Shown piece by piece: positions 46,420 through 56,866 of a DNA stretch of 64,000 bases (position 1 is its first letter; each line of letters begins with the position of its first letter). This DNA is from Pseudomonas subflava (GTDB taxonomy: Bacteria; Pseudomonadota; Gammaproteobacteria; Pseudomonadales; Pseudomonadaceae). The stretch spans positions 186,001 through 250,000 of the forward strand of contig NZ_JAMXBF010000007.1 in the NCBI RefSeq assembly GCF_023823685.1. Reading direction: 5' to 3'. The notes below the pieces were generated by a model that saw only the letters and a list, made by a program, of their open reading frames with translations, was not told where the DNA came from and did no database searches. The position numbers were made by a program, and so were the translations under genes.

Positions 46420-46869
46420 TTACCTCGCCAGGCGGGTGAGGATACGGTCCAGCGCATTGGCAAAGGCCTGCCGGTCCTTGTCCGAATAGGCCGCCTGGCC
46501 GCCACCCATCTGGCCCTGGTCACGCAGGTCGGCGAACAGGTTGCGGGTGGCCAGTTTGTCGCCCATGTTGCGCTCGTCGAACTCGCGGCCGCGCGGGTCC
46601 AGCGCCGCCACGCCCTTCTTCACCAGGCGGTCGGCCAGCGGGATGTCGCTGCAGATCACCAGTTCGCCGGGCACGGCGTGCTCCACCAGATGGTCGTCCG
46701 CTGCGTCCGGCCCGCTCGGTACCACCACCAGCTTCACGCAGGCGAAGTTCGGCCGCGCCACGGCCTGGCCGGCGACCAGCACCACTTCGAAGCCGCGCTT
46801 GAGGGCGAACTTCACCACCTGGTCGCGGGCCAGCCGGGGGCAGGCATCGGCGTCGATCCACACACGCAT
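46420..46869 (-). CDS. YaiI/YqxD-family protein (DUF188)
   Basis: A 149-residue DUF188 protein with the N-terminal VWIDADACPRLARDQV and the middle LVICSDIPLADRLVKKG of the family. The conserved Asp residues and fold suggest a PIN-like nuclease, though activity is unproven. It lies directly downstream of the FTR1 gene in the same direction, separated by 11 bp, and may be co-transcribed with it. Confidence 0.9.
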   Translation of the reverse strand: MRVWIDADACPRLARDQVVKFALKRGFEVVLVAGQAVARPNFACVKLVVVPSGPDAADDHLVEHAVPGELVICSDIPLADRLVKKGVAALDPRGREFDERNMGDKLATRNLFADLRDQGQMGGGQAAYSDKDRQAFANALDRILTRLAR

Positions 46870-46880
46870 CTTGGGCTCTC

Positions 46881-48782
46881 TCAGTCGGACGAGGCCGCCA
46901 TCTTAGCCGTGCCGGCGCGGCGCCGCTCGCCCAGCCAGCTGCGCCCGTAGAGCGTGGCGATGCCGATCAGCGCCAGGCCCTGGGCCGACAGGCTCCAGGC
47001 GTCGGGGTGAATGCCCAGCCAGTCGAACTCGAAGAACGCTACCGGGCGGGTGCCGAGCAAGCCGGCCTCCTGCAGGGCCGCCACGCCATGGCCGGCGAAG
47101 ACTACCGAGAGCACGCACAGCAGCACGGCGTTGGCGCTGAAGAACGCGGCCAGCGGCAACTTGCGCGAGCCCTTGAGAATCACCCAGGCCAGGCCGAGCA
47201 GCAGCACCAGCGCCGCGGCCGCGCCGGCCAGGACCATGCCGTGACCGGCCGGGCCGGCCTGTAGCCAGAGGGTTTCGTAGAACAGGATGACCTCGAACAG
47301 CTCGCGGTACACCGAGAAGAAGGCCAGCACGGCGAAGCCGAAGCGGCCGCCGCCGCCGACCAGACTGCTCTTGATGTAGTCCTGCCAGGCCGCCGCGTGA
47401 CGGCGGTCGTGCATCCACACGCCGACCCACAACAGCACCACGCTGGCGAACAGCGCGGTGGCGCCCTCCAGCAGTTCGCGCTGGGCGCCGCTGATGTCGA
47501 TCAGGTACGCCGCCACCGCCCAGGTGGCGACACCGGCCAGCAGCGCCAGGCCCCAGCCGACATGCACGCTGCGCGCCGCGGCCTGCTGGCCGGTGTTGCG
47601 CAGGAAGGCGAGGATCGCCGCCAGCACCAGGATCGCTTCCAGCCCCTCGCGCAGCAGAATCAGCAGACTGGAAAAGAAGCTCAGCGAGGCGTTCATCGCG
47701 CCATCGGCCAGCAGCGCCGCGGAGGTCGCCAGCTCGGCCTTGGCCAGCTCAAGCGCCTGCGCCGCCTGGGGCACGCTGGCGCCGTCCTGCAGCGCCTGAC
47801 GGTAGGCCATCAACGCGCGCTCGGTGGTCTTGCGCTGGGCCGCATCGAGGTTGTCCAGGGCGCTCTCGACCAGCTCGAAGCCCTCCAGATAGGCGCCGAC
47901 GGACAGGTCGTAGGCCTGTTCGACGTTGCCATCACGGTACGCCGCCAGGCTCTGCTCCAGAGTGACGCGGGTGTGCTCGATCAGCTCGGCCGGGCCGCGC
48001 TGCACCTGCGGCGGCTGGGCGCGCCGGGCACGGAACGCGGCGACGTCGCCTCCGCCGGCGGCGATCTCGGCAGGCGTGCGTCCGGCCAGTTCGGCCATGG
48101 CGAAGGTCTTGGCGCTGGTGGCGGGCGCGGCGGTAAAGCCGGCGATGTAGCTCGCCAGGTCCCAGCGCTCGCGCTCGTCCAACTGGTCGGCGAAGGCCGG
48201 CATGTCGGTGCCTTCGATGCCCAGCCCCAGTGTGTTGAACAGGTCGTACAGGCTCAGATGATCCATCCGTGCGGCATCGCCCAGGTTGGCCGGTGGCGGC
48301 TCCAGGCCCAGCCCCGCCGGACCGTCGCCGGACCCTGTGTCACCGTGGCAGACGGCGCAGTGCTGGGCGTACAGTGGCGCGCCGCGGCTGGGGTCGGGGG
48401 TGATCGCCGGGGTCAGGCGCACCTGGTACAGCTCGGCCAGGCGTGCGGCCAGCTGGCGGGCATTGGCGGCGACGGCGGCGCCCTCGGCGCGGGCGTCGAT
48501 ATCGCGGCGCAGGTGCTGCACGCCCTGCTCCAGCTCGTCGCGTCCGGCCTTGGCCGGCAATGCGACGATCAGGCCCTGCAGCGCGCCGGCGAACTCCAGC
48601 TGCTCACGGTATTCGGCGGGGTCGACCACCTGGCCGGCGCTCACGGTGGCGGGATAGTCGGCGCCCAGGTAGCCCAGCAGGTGCAGGGCCTGGATCGCGC
48701 CATCGCCCGGTTCGGCCAGGGCGAACAGGCTGCACAGCGCCAGCAGGGGCAGGCACAGCCAGGCAAAGAGGGATCGGGACAT
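46881..48782 (-). CDS. FTR1-family iron permease with an N-terminal cytochrome c domain
   Basis: A 633-residue protein: signal peptide (residues 1-23), a periplasmic part with a heme-c site CAVCHGDTGSGDG near residue 140, a helical linker, then an FTR1 permease of about seven helices. Both REXXE iron-binding motifs are present: REGLE near residue 390 and RELFE near residue 505. Fusion of an electron carrier with the permease suggests that ferrous iron is oxidised during uptake. The ATG at 48782 starts the signal peptide. A Fur-box-like sequence is just upstream. Confidence 0.9.
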   Translation of the reverse strand: MSRSLFAWLCLPLLALCSLFALAEPGDGAIQALHLLGYLGADYPATVSAGQVVDPAEYREQLEFAGALQGLIVALPAKAGRDELEQGVQHLRRDIDARAEGAAVAANARQLAARLAELYQVRLTPAITPDPSRGAPLYAQHCAVCHGDTGSGDGPAGLGLEPPPANLGDAARMDHLSLYDLFNTLGLGIEGTDMPAFADQLDERERWDLASYIAGFTAAPATSAKTFAMAELAGRTPAEIAAGGGDVAAFRARRAQPPQVQRGPAELIEHTRVTLEQSLAAYRDGNVEQAYDLSVGAYLEGFELVESALDNLDAAQRKTTERALMAYRQALQDGASVPQAAQALELAKAELATSAALLADGAMNASLSFFSSLLILLREGLEAILVLAAILAFLRNTGQQAAARSVHVGWGLALLAGVATWAVAAYLIDISGAQRELLEGATALFASVVLLWVGVWMHDRRHAAAWQDYIKSSLVGGGGRFGFAVLAFFSVYRELFEVILFYETLWLQAGPAGHGMVLAGAAAALVLLLGLAWVILKGSRKLPLAAFFSANAVLLCVLSVVFAGHGVAALQEAGLLGTRPVAFFEFDWLGIHPDAWSLSAQGLALIGIATLYGRSWLGERRRAGTAKMAASSD

Positions 48783-48793
48783 CAATGCATTCC

Positions 48794-48813
48794 AAATGAG
48801 AATGAATGGCATT
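48794..48813 (-). promoter_or_regulatory. Fur-box-like operator upstream of the FTR1 gene
   Basis: AATGAGAAT (48795-48803) is a perfect left arm of the classical dyad AATGAGAAT-N-ATTCTCATT. The right arm AATGGCATT matches six of nine. It is 12 bp from the start codon. Iron repression by Fur is the natural reading. Confidence 0.6.
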
Positions 48814-48896
48814 GAATTGTTGCCTAGCTAACGATTTCTCTCAAGCAAAATCGGAAATATTCGGTTACAGCTCGTCGAACACTCCGTTCGACAAGC

Positions 48897-49529
48897 TCAG
48901 ACCGGCGCGCGCCGCACGGTAGCCAGCAGCGCCGCGGCACCGACGAACAACGCGGCGAAGGTGCGATTCATCAGGCGCTGCTGGCGCGGTGTGCGCAGGG
49001 CGCGCAGCACGCGGGCGGCGAGCCCGGTGTAGCCGGCCATGACGATCAGGTCGACCACGATCATGGTCACACCCATGATCAGGTACTGGGCCAGCAGCGG
49101 CTGGTGCGGGTCGAGGAACTGCGGCAGCACGGCGAGCATGAAGACGATCGCCTTGGGGTTGCTGGCGTTGACCAGGAAGCCGCGCAGCACCAGGGTCAGC
49201 GGGCGGCCGAGGGGACGCTCGGCGGAACCGGCGTCGAGGTCGCCCGGCAGGGCCTGCCATTGCTTGATCGCCAGCCACACCAGGTAGGCGACGCCGAACC
49301 ACTTGATGGCGGCGAAGGCGGTGGCCGAGGCGGAGAGGATGGCGCCGACGCCAGCGGCGACGATGGCGATCTGCAGGGCCAGGCCGATCTGCAGACCCAG
49401 GGCGTTCCAGTAGCCGCGCCAGAAGCCGTACTGCAGGCCGCTGGACATGGAGGCGATGGCGCCGGCGCCCGGCGATAGGCTGATCACCCAGCAGGCGACG
49501 AAGAAAGCGAGCCAGGTTTCAAGAGCCAT
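48897..49529 (-). CDS. LysE-family amino acid exporter
   Basis: A 210-residue membrane protein with about six helices and the LysE/RhtB pattern: ISLSPGAGAIASMSSGLQYG near residue 18 and FLVNASNPKAIVFMLAVLPQF near residue 118 (shown in parts: FLVNASNPKAIVF). It probably exports an amino acid or a derivative. It stands between the MscS-like gene and the FTR1 gene, all on the minus strand, but the FTR1 gene has its own upstream site. Confidence 0.88.
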   Translation of the reverse strand: MALETWLAFFVACWVISLSPGAGAIASMSSGLQYGFWRGYWNALGLQIGLALQIAIVAAGVGAILSASATAFAAIKWFGVAYLVWLAIKQWQALPGDLDAGSAERPLGRPLTLVLRGFLVNASNPKAIVFMLAVLPQFLDPHQPLLAQYLIMGVTMIVVDLIVMAGYTGLAARVLRALRTPRQQRLMNRTFAALFVGAAALLATVRRAPV

Positions 49530-49601
49530 GGCGAGTACCTCGGAAAAGCGAAAGGGGCAGGCAGAACAGCCTACCCCTCCCTCGCACCGCCGGCCAGCCC
49601 G

Positions 49602-50140
49602 TCAGCGCCAGCGGCGCACGGCCTTCTGGAAGAACAGGCTGTTGGGCACCTGCAGCAGGCCGCCGCTGGCCTCGGGGCCCTGGTCTTCGAGGGTGGTGTA
49701 GAACAGGTTCACGCCGAGCACCCGGCCCTTGATGCCGGGCTTGTCGGCCACGTCGAGCAGCTCGACCACGTCGCCGATGCGGAACGGCCCCATGCCGAAG
49801 ATCAGCAGGGCGCAGAACATGTTGGACAGCACGCTCCAGATGGCGAAGAAGGCCACCGCGGCAACGGCGGCGAAGCCGGTCAGCGCCGTCCACAACACCT
49901 CGGCCGACACACCCAGGCGCTCCAGCACCAGCATCATGGCGCTGCCGATGATGATCCAGCGCAACAGCCCGCGCAGCGGCACCAGAATCTCCGCCGGCAG
50001 CAGGCTGTAACGCGAGCCAAGCCCGGTGATGCCGCGGCTGACCAGGCGCTGCGCCAGCCACGCGAGGATCAGGATCAGCAGGACTTGAGCCGCCACGGTC
50101 AGCGGCTCGCGCCAGGCGGCGAGCAGCTCGAGCTCTTCCA

Positions 50141-50141
<1 letters not shown>
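49602..50141 (-). CDS. Small MscS-family mechanosensitive channel
   Basis: A 179-residue protein with three hydrophobic helices. The pore-lining third helix, GFAAVAAVAFFAIWSVLSNMF, is seen here as GFAAVAAVAFFA and WSVLSNMF. It is followed by a beta domain (FRIGDVVELLD, GRVLGVNLFYT, VPNSLFF). It lacks the C-terminal alpha-beta domain of full MscS and so is a minimal form. Its ATG overlaps the ABC-F stop by one base (TGATG), so the two are coupled. Confidence 0.87.
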
Positions 50142-52051
<1,910 letters not shown>

Positions 52052-52101
52052 AATGGCCGCGGAGTCTACCAGCTTCCCCCCGCTGCCGCCCGGAGAGCCG
52101 C

Positions 52102-52545
52102 ATGCCGACTGACCTGTGGAGTTTCGCCCTGGCCTGTTACGCCCGCCCCGGCGTGGAGGCGACCTGCCTGCGCCTGCAGGACGACGGTGCGGATGTCTGC
52201 CTGCTGCTCTGCGCCCTGTGGTTGGAGCGGCGACGGGTAGCCTGCAGCGCCGAACGACTCGCCCAGTTGCAGGAGATTGCCGAGCCCTGGCAACGCCAGG
52301 TGGTGCAACCGTTGCGGGAATTGCGGCGGGCCTGGAAGGCGGCGGCTCGGCATGATCCGCAGCTGGCGAAGCTACGCGATCGGATCAAGGCGCTGGAGTT
52401 GGAGGCCGAGCGCGAACTGCTCGAACGACTGGATCAGGCGACCCGGAAATGGCAGGCCACGGACAATGCCGTGGCCTGGTTGGAGCAGCTGGTCGAAGAC
52501 CGCGGCGCGCGCGAGCTGCTGCGCGCCGCGGCCGTGCCGACTTAA
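52102..52545 (+). CDS. TIGR02444/DUF2390-family protein
   Basis: A 147-residue protein opening MPTDLWSFALACYARPGVE, with LQDDGADVCLLLCALWLE after it, which is the TIGR02444 pattern. Highly helical. Function unknown. It converges on algP and overlaps its 3' end by 4 bp. Its gene is commonly placed between the ABC-F gene and algP in Pseudomonas. Confidence 0.88.
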   Translation: MPTDLWSFALACYARPGVEATCLRLQDDGADVCLLLCALWLERRRVACSAERLAQLQEIAEPWQRQVVQPLRELRRAWKAAARHDPQLAKLRDRIKALELEAERELLERLDQATRKWQATDNAVAWLEQLVEDRGARELLRAAAVPT

Positions 52546-53582
52546 GCGGAGGGAGCGGCGCTGCCGTTGCCGGTAGTCGGCGCGGGAGTGGCGCTGCCGG
52601 CAGGCGCTGCAGGCTTGGCCGCTGCAGGGGTGCTGGCCGGTTTCGCCGCGGGCTTCGCAGCCGGTTTCGCGGCGGCGGGCTTGGCGGCGACAGGCTTCTT
52701 GGCAGCCGGTTTGGCGGCCGGCTTCGCAGCGGTTCTGGTCGCCGGCTTGGCAGCCGGTTTTGCAGCAGGCTTGGCGGCAGGCTTGGTCGCGGCGGGCTTC
52801 GCAGGAGCCTTGGCAGGCGCCTTGGCTGCAGGCTTGGCAGCAGCCTTGGTAGCGGGCTTTGCCGCGGCCTGGGTGGCGGGTTTGGCGGCAGGTTTGCTGG
52901 CCGCTTTGACCGGGGCCTTGGCCGCCGGTTTGGCTGCAGGCTTGACGGCCGCGGGCTTGGCAGCGCTGGCCGGCTTCTTTGCCGCCGGCTTGGCGGCGGT
53001 CTTGGTGGCGGGTTTGGCCGCGGGTTTGGCGACAGCCCTTACCGGCGCCTTGGCAGCGGCAGGCTTGGTCGCAGTTGTGCGGCTGGCGGGCTTCGCCGCA
53101 GCCTGGGTCGCCGGCTTGGCAGCGGCCTTCTTAGCCACCGGTTTGGCGGCCGGTTTCGCGGCGGGCTTGGCGGCAGCGGCGCGACTGTCGAGCGCCTTGG
53201 CGGCCGCCTCGCGTACCTTGCCCACACCCTGGGCCAGCTTCAGGCTTTCCTGGGCGTCGCGCTTGAGCTGGGCGATGTAGCCGCGGGTTTCGGCCTGACG
53301 GGTCTTGAGTCCGTCGAGCAGGTCCTCCAACTCGGCGACGGCGGCCTTGGCCTTGTCCTGCGCCTTGCCTTTGCCGGCCTTGGCCGCGCTCTGCAACTTG
53401 GCGCGGGTGTCGAGCAGTTTTTGCTGGGCCTTGCCGCGCTGCTTTTCCAGTTTGGTCAGCATGCCTTCGGCGTCGACCAGTGCTTGCGTGCAGGCCTTCT
53501 CCAAATGCTCGAGCAGGCTACCGGAGAGTTGCTGGAGCAGATGCAGAGGAGTGCGTACAGACTTCTTGTTGTTGGCCGGCAT
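52542..53582 (-). CDS. algP: Histone-like DNA-binding regulator AlgP
   Basis: A 346-residue protein in two parts. The first 150 residues are charged and helical (LEKQRGKAQQKLLDTRAK). The remainder is nearly pure Lys-Pro-Ala-Ala repeat, like the tail of histone H1. AlgP (AlgR3) helps activate algD for alginate in P. aeruginosa. An AGGAGG site stands 6 bp before the ATG at 53582. Repeat number is known to vary between strains, so tail length here is not diagnostic. Confidence 0.93.
   Translation of the reverse strand: MPANNKKSVRTPLHLLQQLSGSLLEHLEKACTQALVDAEGMLTKLEKQRGKAQQKLLDTRAKLQSAAKAGKGKAQDKAKAAVAELEDLLDGLKTRQAETRGYIAQLKRDAQESLKLAQGVGKVREAAAKALDSRAAAAKPAAKPAAKPVAKKAAAKPATQAAAKPASRTTATKPAAAKAPVRAVAKPAAKPATKTAAKPAAKKPASAAKPAAVKPAAKPAAKAPVKAASKPAAKPATQAAAKPATKAAAKPAAKAPAKAPAKPAATKPAAKPAAKPAAKPATRTAAKPAAKPAAKKPVAAKPAAAKPAAKPAAKPASTPAAAKPAAPAGSATPAPTTGNGSAAPSA
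52600..53190 (-). repeat. KPAA-coding repeat tract of algP
   Basis: About 590 bp of imperfect 12-bp units coding Lys-Pro-Ala-Ala and variants (KPATQAAAKPA, KAPVKAA). Codon use varies between units, so the DNA repeat is imperfect. Such tracts change length by recombination or slippage. Confidence 0.85.
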
Positions 53583-53698
53583 GGCGTGCCTCCTAACGGA
53601 CATTGGTGATCCCCATACTAGACGGCCGATTCGCCGGTCGCTAGCACCCCAGACGGCGGCAGGCATAATCACCGGCAAATTTTTTCGGAGATATTTTC

Positions 53699-54337
53699 AT
53701 GTGGCGCTTCTCGTTGTTGCTCCTGTGTCTGCTACCCGCGCTATCGCCGGCGGCCAGCGAGGAGGAAGACCTGGCCTACAGCCTGGGCGTCCGGCTCGGC
53801 GAGCGGCTGCGCGACGAGGTTCCAGACCTGCCACTCGAAGCGCTGCTCCAGGGGCTGCGCCAGGCCTATCGCGATGAGCCTCTACGTTTGCCGCAGGAGC
53901 GCGTCGACGCCCTGCTCGACATGCATGAGCAGCGCATCGCACAGAGCCGCGACGAGCGTCAGCAGGCCGCCGAGGGACGCTTTCTCGCCCAGGAAAAATC
54001 CCGCCATGGCGTGCGCGAACTGGAAGGCGGCGTGCTGGTAAGCGAGCTGCGCGCGGGCAGCGGTCGCCAGCCGCAGGCGAACAGCCGGGTGAAGGTGAGC
54101 TACCGCGGCGAGCTGGCCGACAGAAGCCTGTTCGATCAGAGCGAGGGGCCGCAATGGTTCCGCCTGCGCGCGCTGATTCCAGGCTGGCAGACGGCGCTGC
54201 GACAGATGCCGGTGGGCGCGCGCTGGCGCATCGTGATTCCCGCCGAGCAGGCCTATGGCGAGGAAGGCGCCGGCGACCTGATCCCGCCCAACGCGCCCCT
54301 GGTATTCGAGGTGGAGCTGCTCGACGTCGCCAACTGA
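53699..54337 (+). CDS. FKBP-type peptidyl-prolyl isomerase, periplasmic
   Basis: A 212-residue precursor with a signal peptide (residues 1-19). The N-terminal helical dimerisation part (EEDLAYSLGVRLGERL, then a Gln/Arg-rich helix) is followed by an FKBP domain in the last 105 residues: VKVSYRGELADRSLFD, LIPGWQTALRQMPVGARW and IPPNAPLVFEVELLDV (each seen as part of the domain). It catalyses proline isomerisation in exported proteins. It is Mip/FklB-like. The gene is divergent from algP and ends at a clear terminator. Confidence 0.92.
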   Translation: MWRFSLLLLCLLPALSPAASEEEDLAYSLGVRLGERLRDEVPDLPLEALLQGLRQAYRDEPLRLPQERVDALLDMHEQRIAQSRDERQQAAEGRFLAQEKSRHGVRELEGGVLVSELRAGSGRQPQANSRVKVSYRGELADRSLFDQSEGPQWFRLRALIPGWQTALRQMPVGARWRIVIPAEQAYGEEGAGDLIPPNAPLVFEVELLDVAN

Positions 54338-54345
54338 GCGGCATG

Positions 54346-54373
54346 AAAAAGCCGCCTGATGAGGCGGCTTTTT
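54346..54373. terminator. Bidirectional terminator between fkbp and algQ
   Basis: AAAAAGCCGCCT (54346-54357) pairs with AGGCGGCTTTTT (54362-54373) around GATG. Confidence 0.92.
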
Positions 54374-54389
54374 CGTATCCGGGTCACGC

Positions 54390-54863
54390 TCAGAGCGGCG
54401 TCGCGGTGGCCTGCTGTTGGTGAGCGTTGTGCAACACTTCGATCAGGCAGTCTTCCAGCTCGAAGCGTTCGTGCAGCAGCTGACCCAGGCGCTTGAGTTC
54501 ACCGTTGAGCGAAGCGTGATCGCGGCAGTCGCCGCTGTCGCAGCGGTCGTTGAAGGCCAGCGCCACTTCGGTGATGGCCTCGATGCGCGGGTAGATCTGC
54601 TTGGCCAGCTCCAGACCACGCTGGTCGCCGAAGGCCTTGGCCTCGACGGTGAGCTGCTCGTATACCTCGAAGTGACCGGCCGAAACGTAGTCGACCAGGA
54701 TCTCGCAGAAGCGCTGCACATCCTCGCCGAAGGAGGACGCCTGCGGCTTGTCGCGGAGTGCCCCGAAAGCGCTTACCAGCTCGTGGCGCTCCTGCAGCCA
54801 GCGGTCGATCAGCTGGTGTACACCACCCCAGCGTTCCTGGGCGTTCTGGCAGCTCTCGAGCAT
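54390..54863 (-). CDS. algQ: Anti-sigma-70 factor AlgQ (Rsd homologue)
   Basis: A 157-residue all-helical protein of the Rsd/AlgQ family. It binds sigma-70 region 4 and frees core RNA polymerase for alternative sigma factors, and promotes alginate and siderophore gene expression in P. aeruginosa. The family segments [22 protein letters not shown] (residues 9-30, as [15 protein letters not shown]) and GHFEVYEQL near residue 63 are clear. It converges on the FKBP gene. Confidence 0.94.
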   Translation of the reverse strand: MLESCQNAQERWGGVHQLIDRWLQERHELVSAFGALRDKPQASSFGEDVQRFCEILVDYVSAGHFEVYEQLTVEAKAFGDQRGLELAKQIYPRIEAITEVALAFNDRCDSGDCRDHASLNGELKRLGQLLHERFELEDCLIEVLHNAHQQQATATPL

Positions 54864-55025
54864 GATGTCTCACTCCCTTACTGGTGAATGCCGAATACGC
54901 CAGCCCCGAGACATTTTATTGTCGGCTCGCGGAGTCTCGGGAAGCGCCCGGTCGAAAACGGCGAATTAATGACGAGGCGCTGGGCCAGAGTATGCCCACT
55001 CGCCGCGAGCATCAAGTCATGCCGA

Positions 55026-55517
55026 TCAGCTGCGGCGAAACAGCTGGAACAGGCCGAACAGCATCATGCCGATGAACGCCAGCAGGCTCCACTCCGGCAC
55101 GCTGAGGCCGAACAGGGTCCAGGTCACTTCGGCGCAGTCGGCGGTGCCATGGAATACCAGGCGCACGATCTCCTGCAGCGGCAGGGCCTCCATCATGAAC
55201 TCCAGGCTTGGCAGGCAGGCCTCGAGCTGATCGGCCGGCACGCTCTGCAGCCAGACCTGGCGCGCCGCGGTGGCGGCACCGCCGGCGGCGAACAGCAGCG
55301 CCAGCACCGCGTAAACGCGGCGCCCGGTGCGGGCCGGACCGTGGATGGCGGCGATCAGGCAGACCAGGGCGAAGAGAATGACGAAGATGCGCTGGACGAT
55401 GCACATCGGGCAGGGGCTGAGACCGACCACGTGCTCCAGGTAGAGCGCGCCGCCCATCAGGGCCAGGCAGCCGAGGAAGGCGAGCAGGAACAGGGTACGC
55501 GGGTTGGCCAGCGCCAT
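55026..55517 (-). CDS. dsbH: DsbB-family quinone-linked disulfide reoxidase (DsbH)
   Basis: A 163-residue protein with four membrane helices. The first periplasmic loop has the CPMC pair (LSPCPMCIVQR, residues 34-44). The second loop has two lone cysteines, EACLPSL and TADCAEV, as in DsbB. It reoxidises DsbA and passes electrons to quinones. In P. aeruginosa the copy in this location is DsbH/DsbB2. It is downstream of hemY with its own start; a gap of 116 bp separates them. Confidence 0.92.
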   Translation of the reverse strand: MALANPRTLFLLAFLGCLALMGGALYLEHVVGLSPCPMCIVQRIFVILFALVCLIAAIHGPARTGRRVYAVLALLFAAGGAATAARQVWLQSVPADQLEACLPSLEFMMEALPLQEIVRLVFHGTADCAEVTWTLFGLSVPEWSLLAFIGMMLFGLFQLFRRS

Positions 55518-55633
55518 GGGAACTCCGATGCGGGGCGAGAAAGGCGCCTACGGTAGAGTAAAGCCGACCGGCGTTTCAAGGCGGTGGCGGGCGCCCCGTC
55601 AGTGACAGGGCGCCGCACGTCAGGCCGGCGATC

Positions 55634-56866
55634 CTAGCGCGCAGGCTGCGGCAACTCCGGCAGGCGCTGGCCCTGCAGCGTCAACAGCTCCTGCAGCAAG
55701 CGATTGCTCTGCTCGGCGTCGCCCTGGCTGGCCAGCAGGCGCGCCAGTTCGGCGCAGGTCTCCGGGTCGCGAGCAAACTCGAGACTGATCTCGAAATACT
55801 CGCGGGCCTTGCCCCACAGGCCGTTCTGCAGACACAGGCGACCGAGGGCGAGAAGCAGCTGCGGGTCCTGTGGATGCTGCTTGAGCAGATCCTCGGCGGT
55901 CTGCAGCTGACGGGCCGCATCGCGCCCGCGCAGCTTTCCGTAGAGGCGGATCAAGCGTGGGTCGTAACCCTGCTTGAGGGCCTTGCGCACGATTTCCTCG
56001 GCCTCCTCCTGGGCGCCCAGCGCGCGCAGCTGTGTGGCGTAGGCCAGCAGCAGTTCGGCGTCCTGGCGTTGTGTCGAAGAAAGCTGCTGCCAGGCCTGGG
56101 TCAGTGGCTGCAGGGCCAGCTCGCCCTGGTCCAGCCCACGCTCGCCGGCACCCTGCAGACGGGCGATCCACACCCGGCGCTCCAGCGAGGCCAGCGTGTC
56201 GCTCTCCAGCACCTTGGCCTTGCGCAGCTCCGGCAGCAGCTCCATCAACGCCGCCCAGTCGCCGCGTTCGACCAGTGTGCGCTGCAGCTGATCGAGCACC
56301 AGGTGATGGCGCGGATGACGTTCGCGCATGGCCTGCAGCGTGTCCAGCGCGCCGTCCAGGTCGCCCTGCTCACGCTGCAGTTCGGCATGGGTCAGGGCGA
56401 TCGCCAGCTCGGCCTGGGGCTGGCGCTGCAGGGCCTTTTCCAGCAGGGCGTCGCGCTGCTCGATGCGGCCCTGCCGGTGGGCCGCACGGGCGGCGCCGAG
56501 GTAATACATGAGCGGCTGGCGCGCGCCTTCGGCGGCCAGGGAAAGATGGCGCTCGGCGCGCTCCCAACGACCCTCGATCAGGTCCAGCAGGCCCTTGTCG
56601 GCGGCCATCTGCTGGCGCCGTCCGCGCTGGCGGCGCGACCAGGGATTGACCAGCCCGCCGGACACCAGCAGCAGCCGCAGCAGTGCCCGCAGCGCCCACA
56701 CCAGCAGCACGGCAAGCGCGATCAGCAGCAGGAACACCCACAGGCTCGACTCGTAGCGCAGGCCCTTCCAGGCGATCAGCACGTAGCCGCTGTGCTCGGC
56801 GACGGCCACGCCCAGCGCGGTGGCGGCGGCCACCACCAGGACCAGAAGCAGGACGGCGCGGATCAT
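55634..56866 (-). CDS. hemY: HemY, tetratricopeptide membrane protein of the heme operon
   Basis: A 410-residue protein with two N-terminal membrane helices (about residues 3-20 and 40-62) and a long TPR-like helical domain. The C-terminal TPR signature has LLALGRLCLQNGLWGKAREYF near residue 355 (as LLALGRLCLQN and GKAREYF). HemY of proteobacteria is linked to late heme synthesis in the cytoplasmic membrane. Its ATG overlaps the hemX stop (ATGA), so it is the last gene of hemCDXY. Confidence 0.92.
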   Translation of the reverse strand: MIRAVLLLVLVVAAATALGVAVAEHSGYVLIAWKGLRYESSLWVFLLLIALAVLLVWALRALLRLLLVSGGLVNPWSRRQRGRRQQMAADKGLLDLIEGRWERAERHLSLAAEGARQPLMYYLGAARAAHRQGRIEQRDALLEKALQRQPQAELAIALTHAELQREQGDLDGALDTLQAMRERHPRHHLVLDQLQRTLVERGDWAALMELLPELRKAKVLESDTLASLERRVWIARLQGAGERGLDQGELALQPLTQAWQQLSSTQRQDAELLLAYATQLRALGAQEEAEEIVRKALKQGYDPRLIRLYGKLRGRDAARQLQTAEDLLKQHPQDPQLLLALGRLCLQNGLWGKAREYFEISLEFARDPETCAELARLLASQGDAEQSNRLLQELLTLQGQRLPELPQPAR

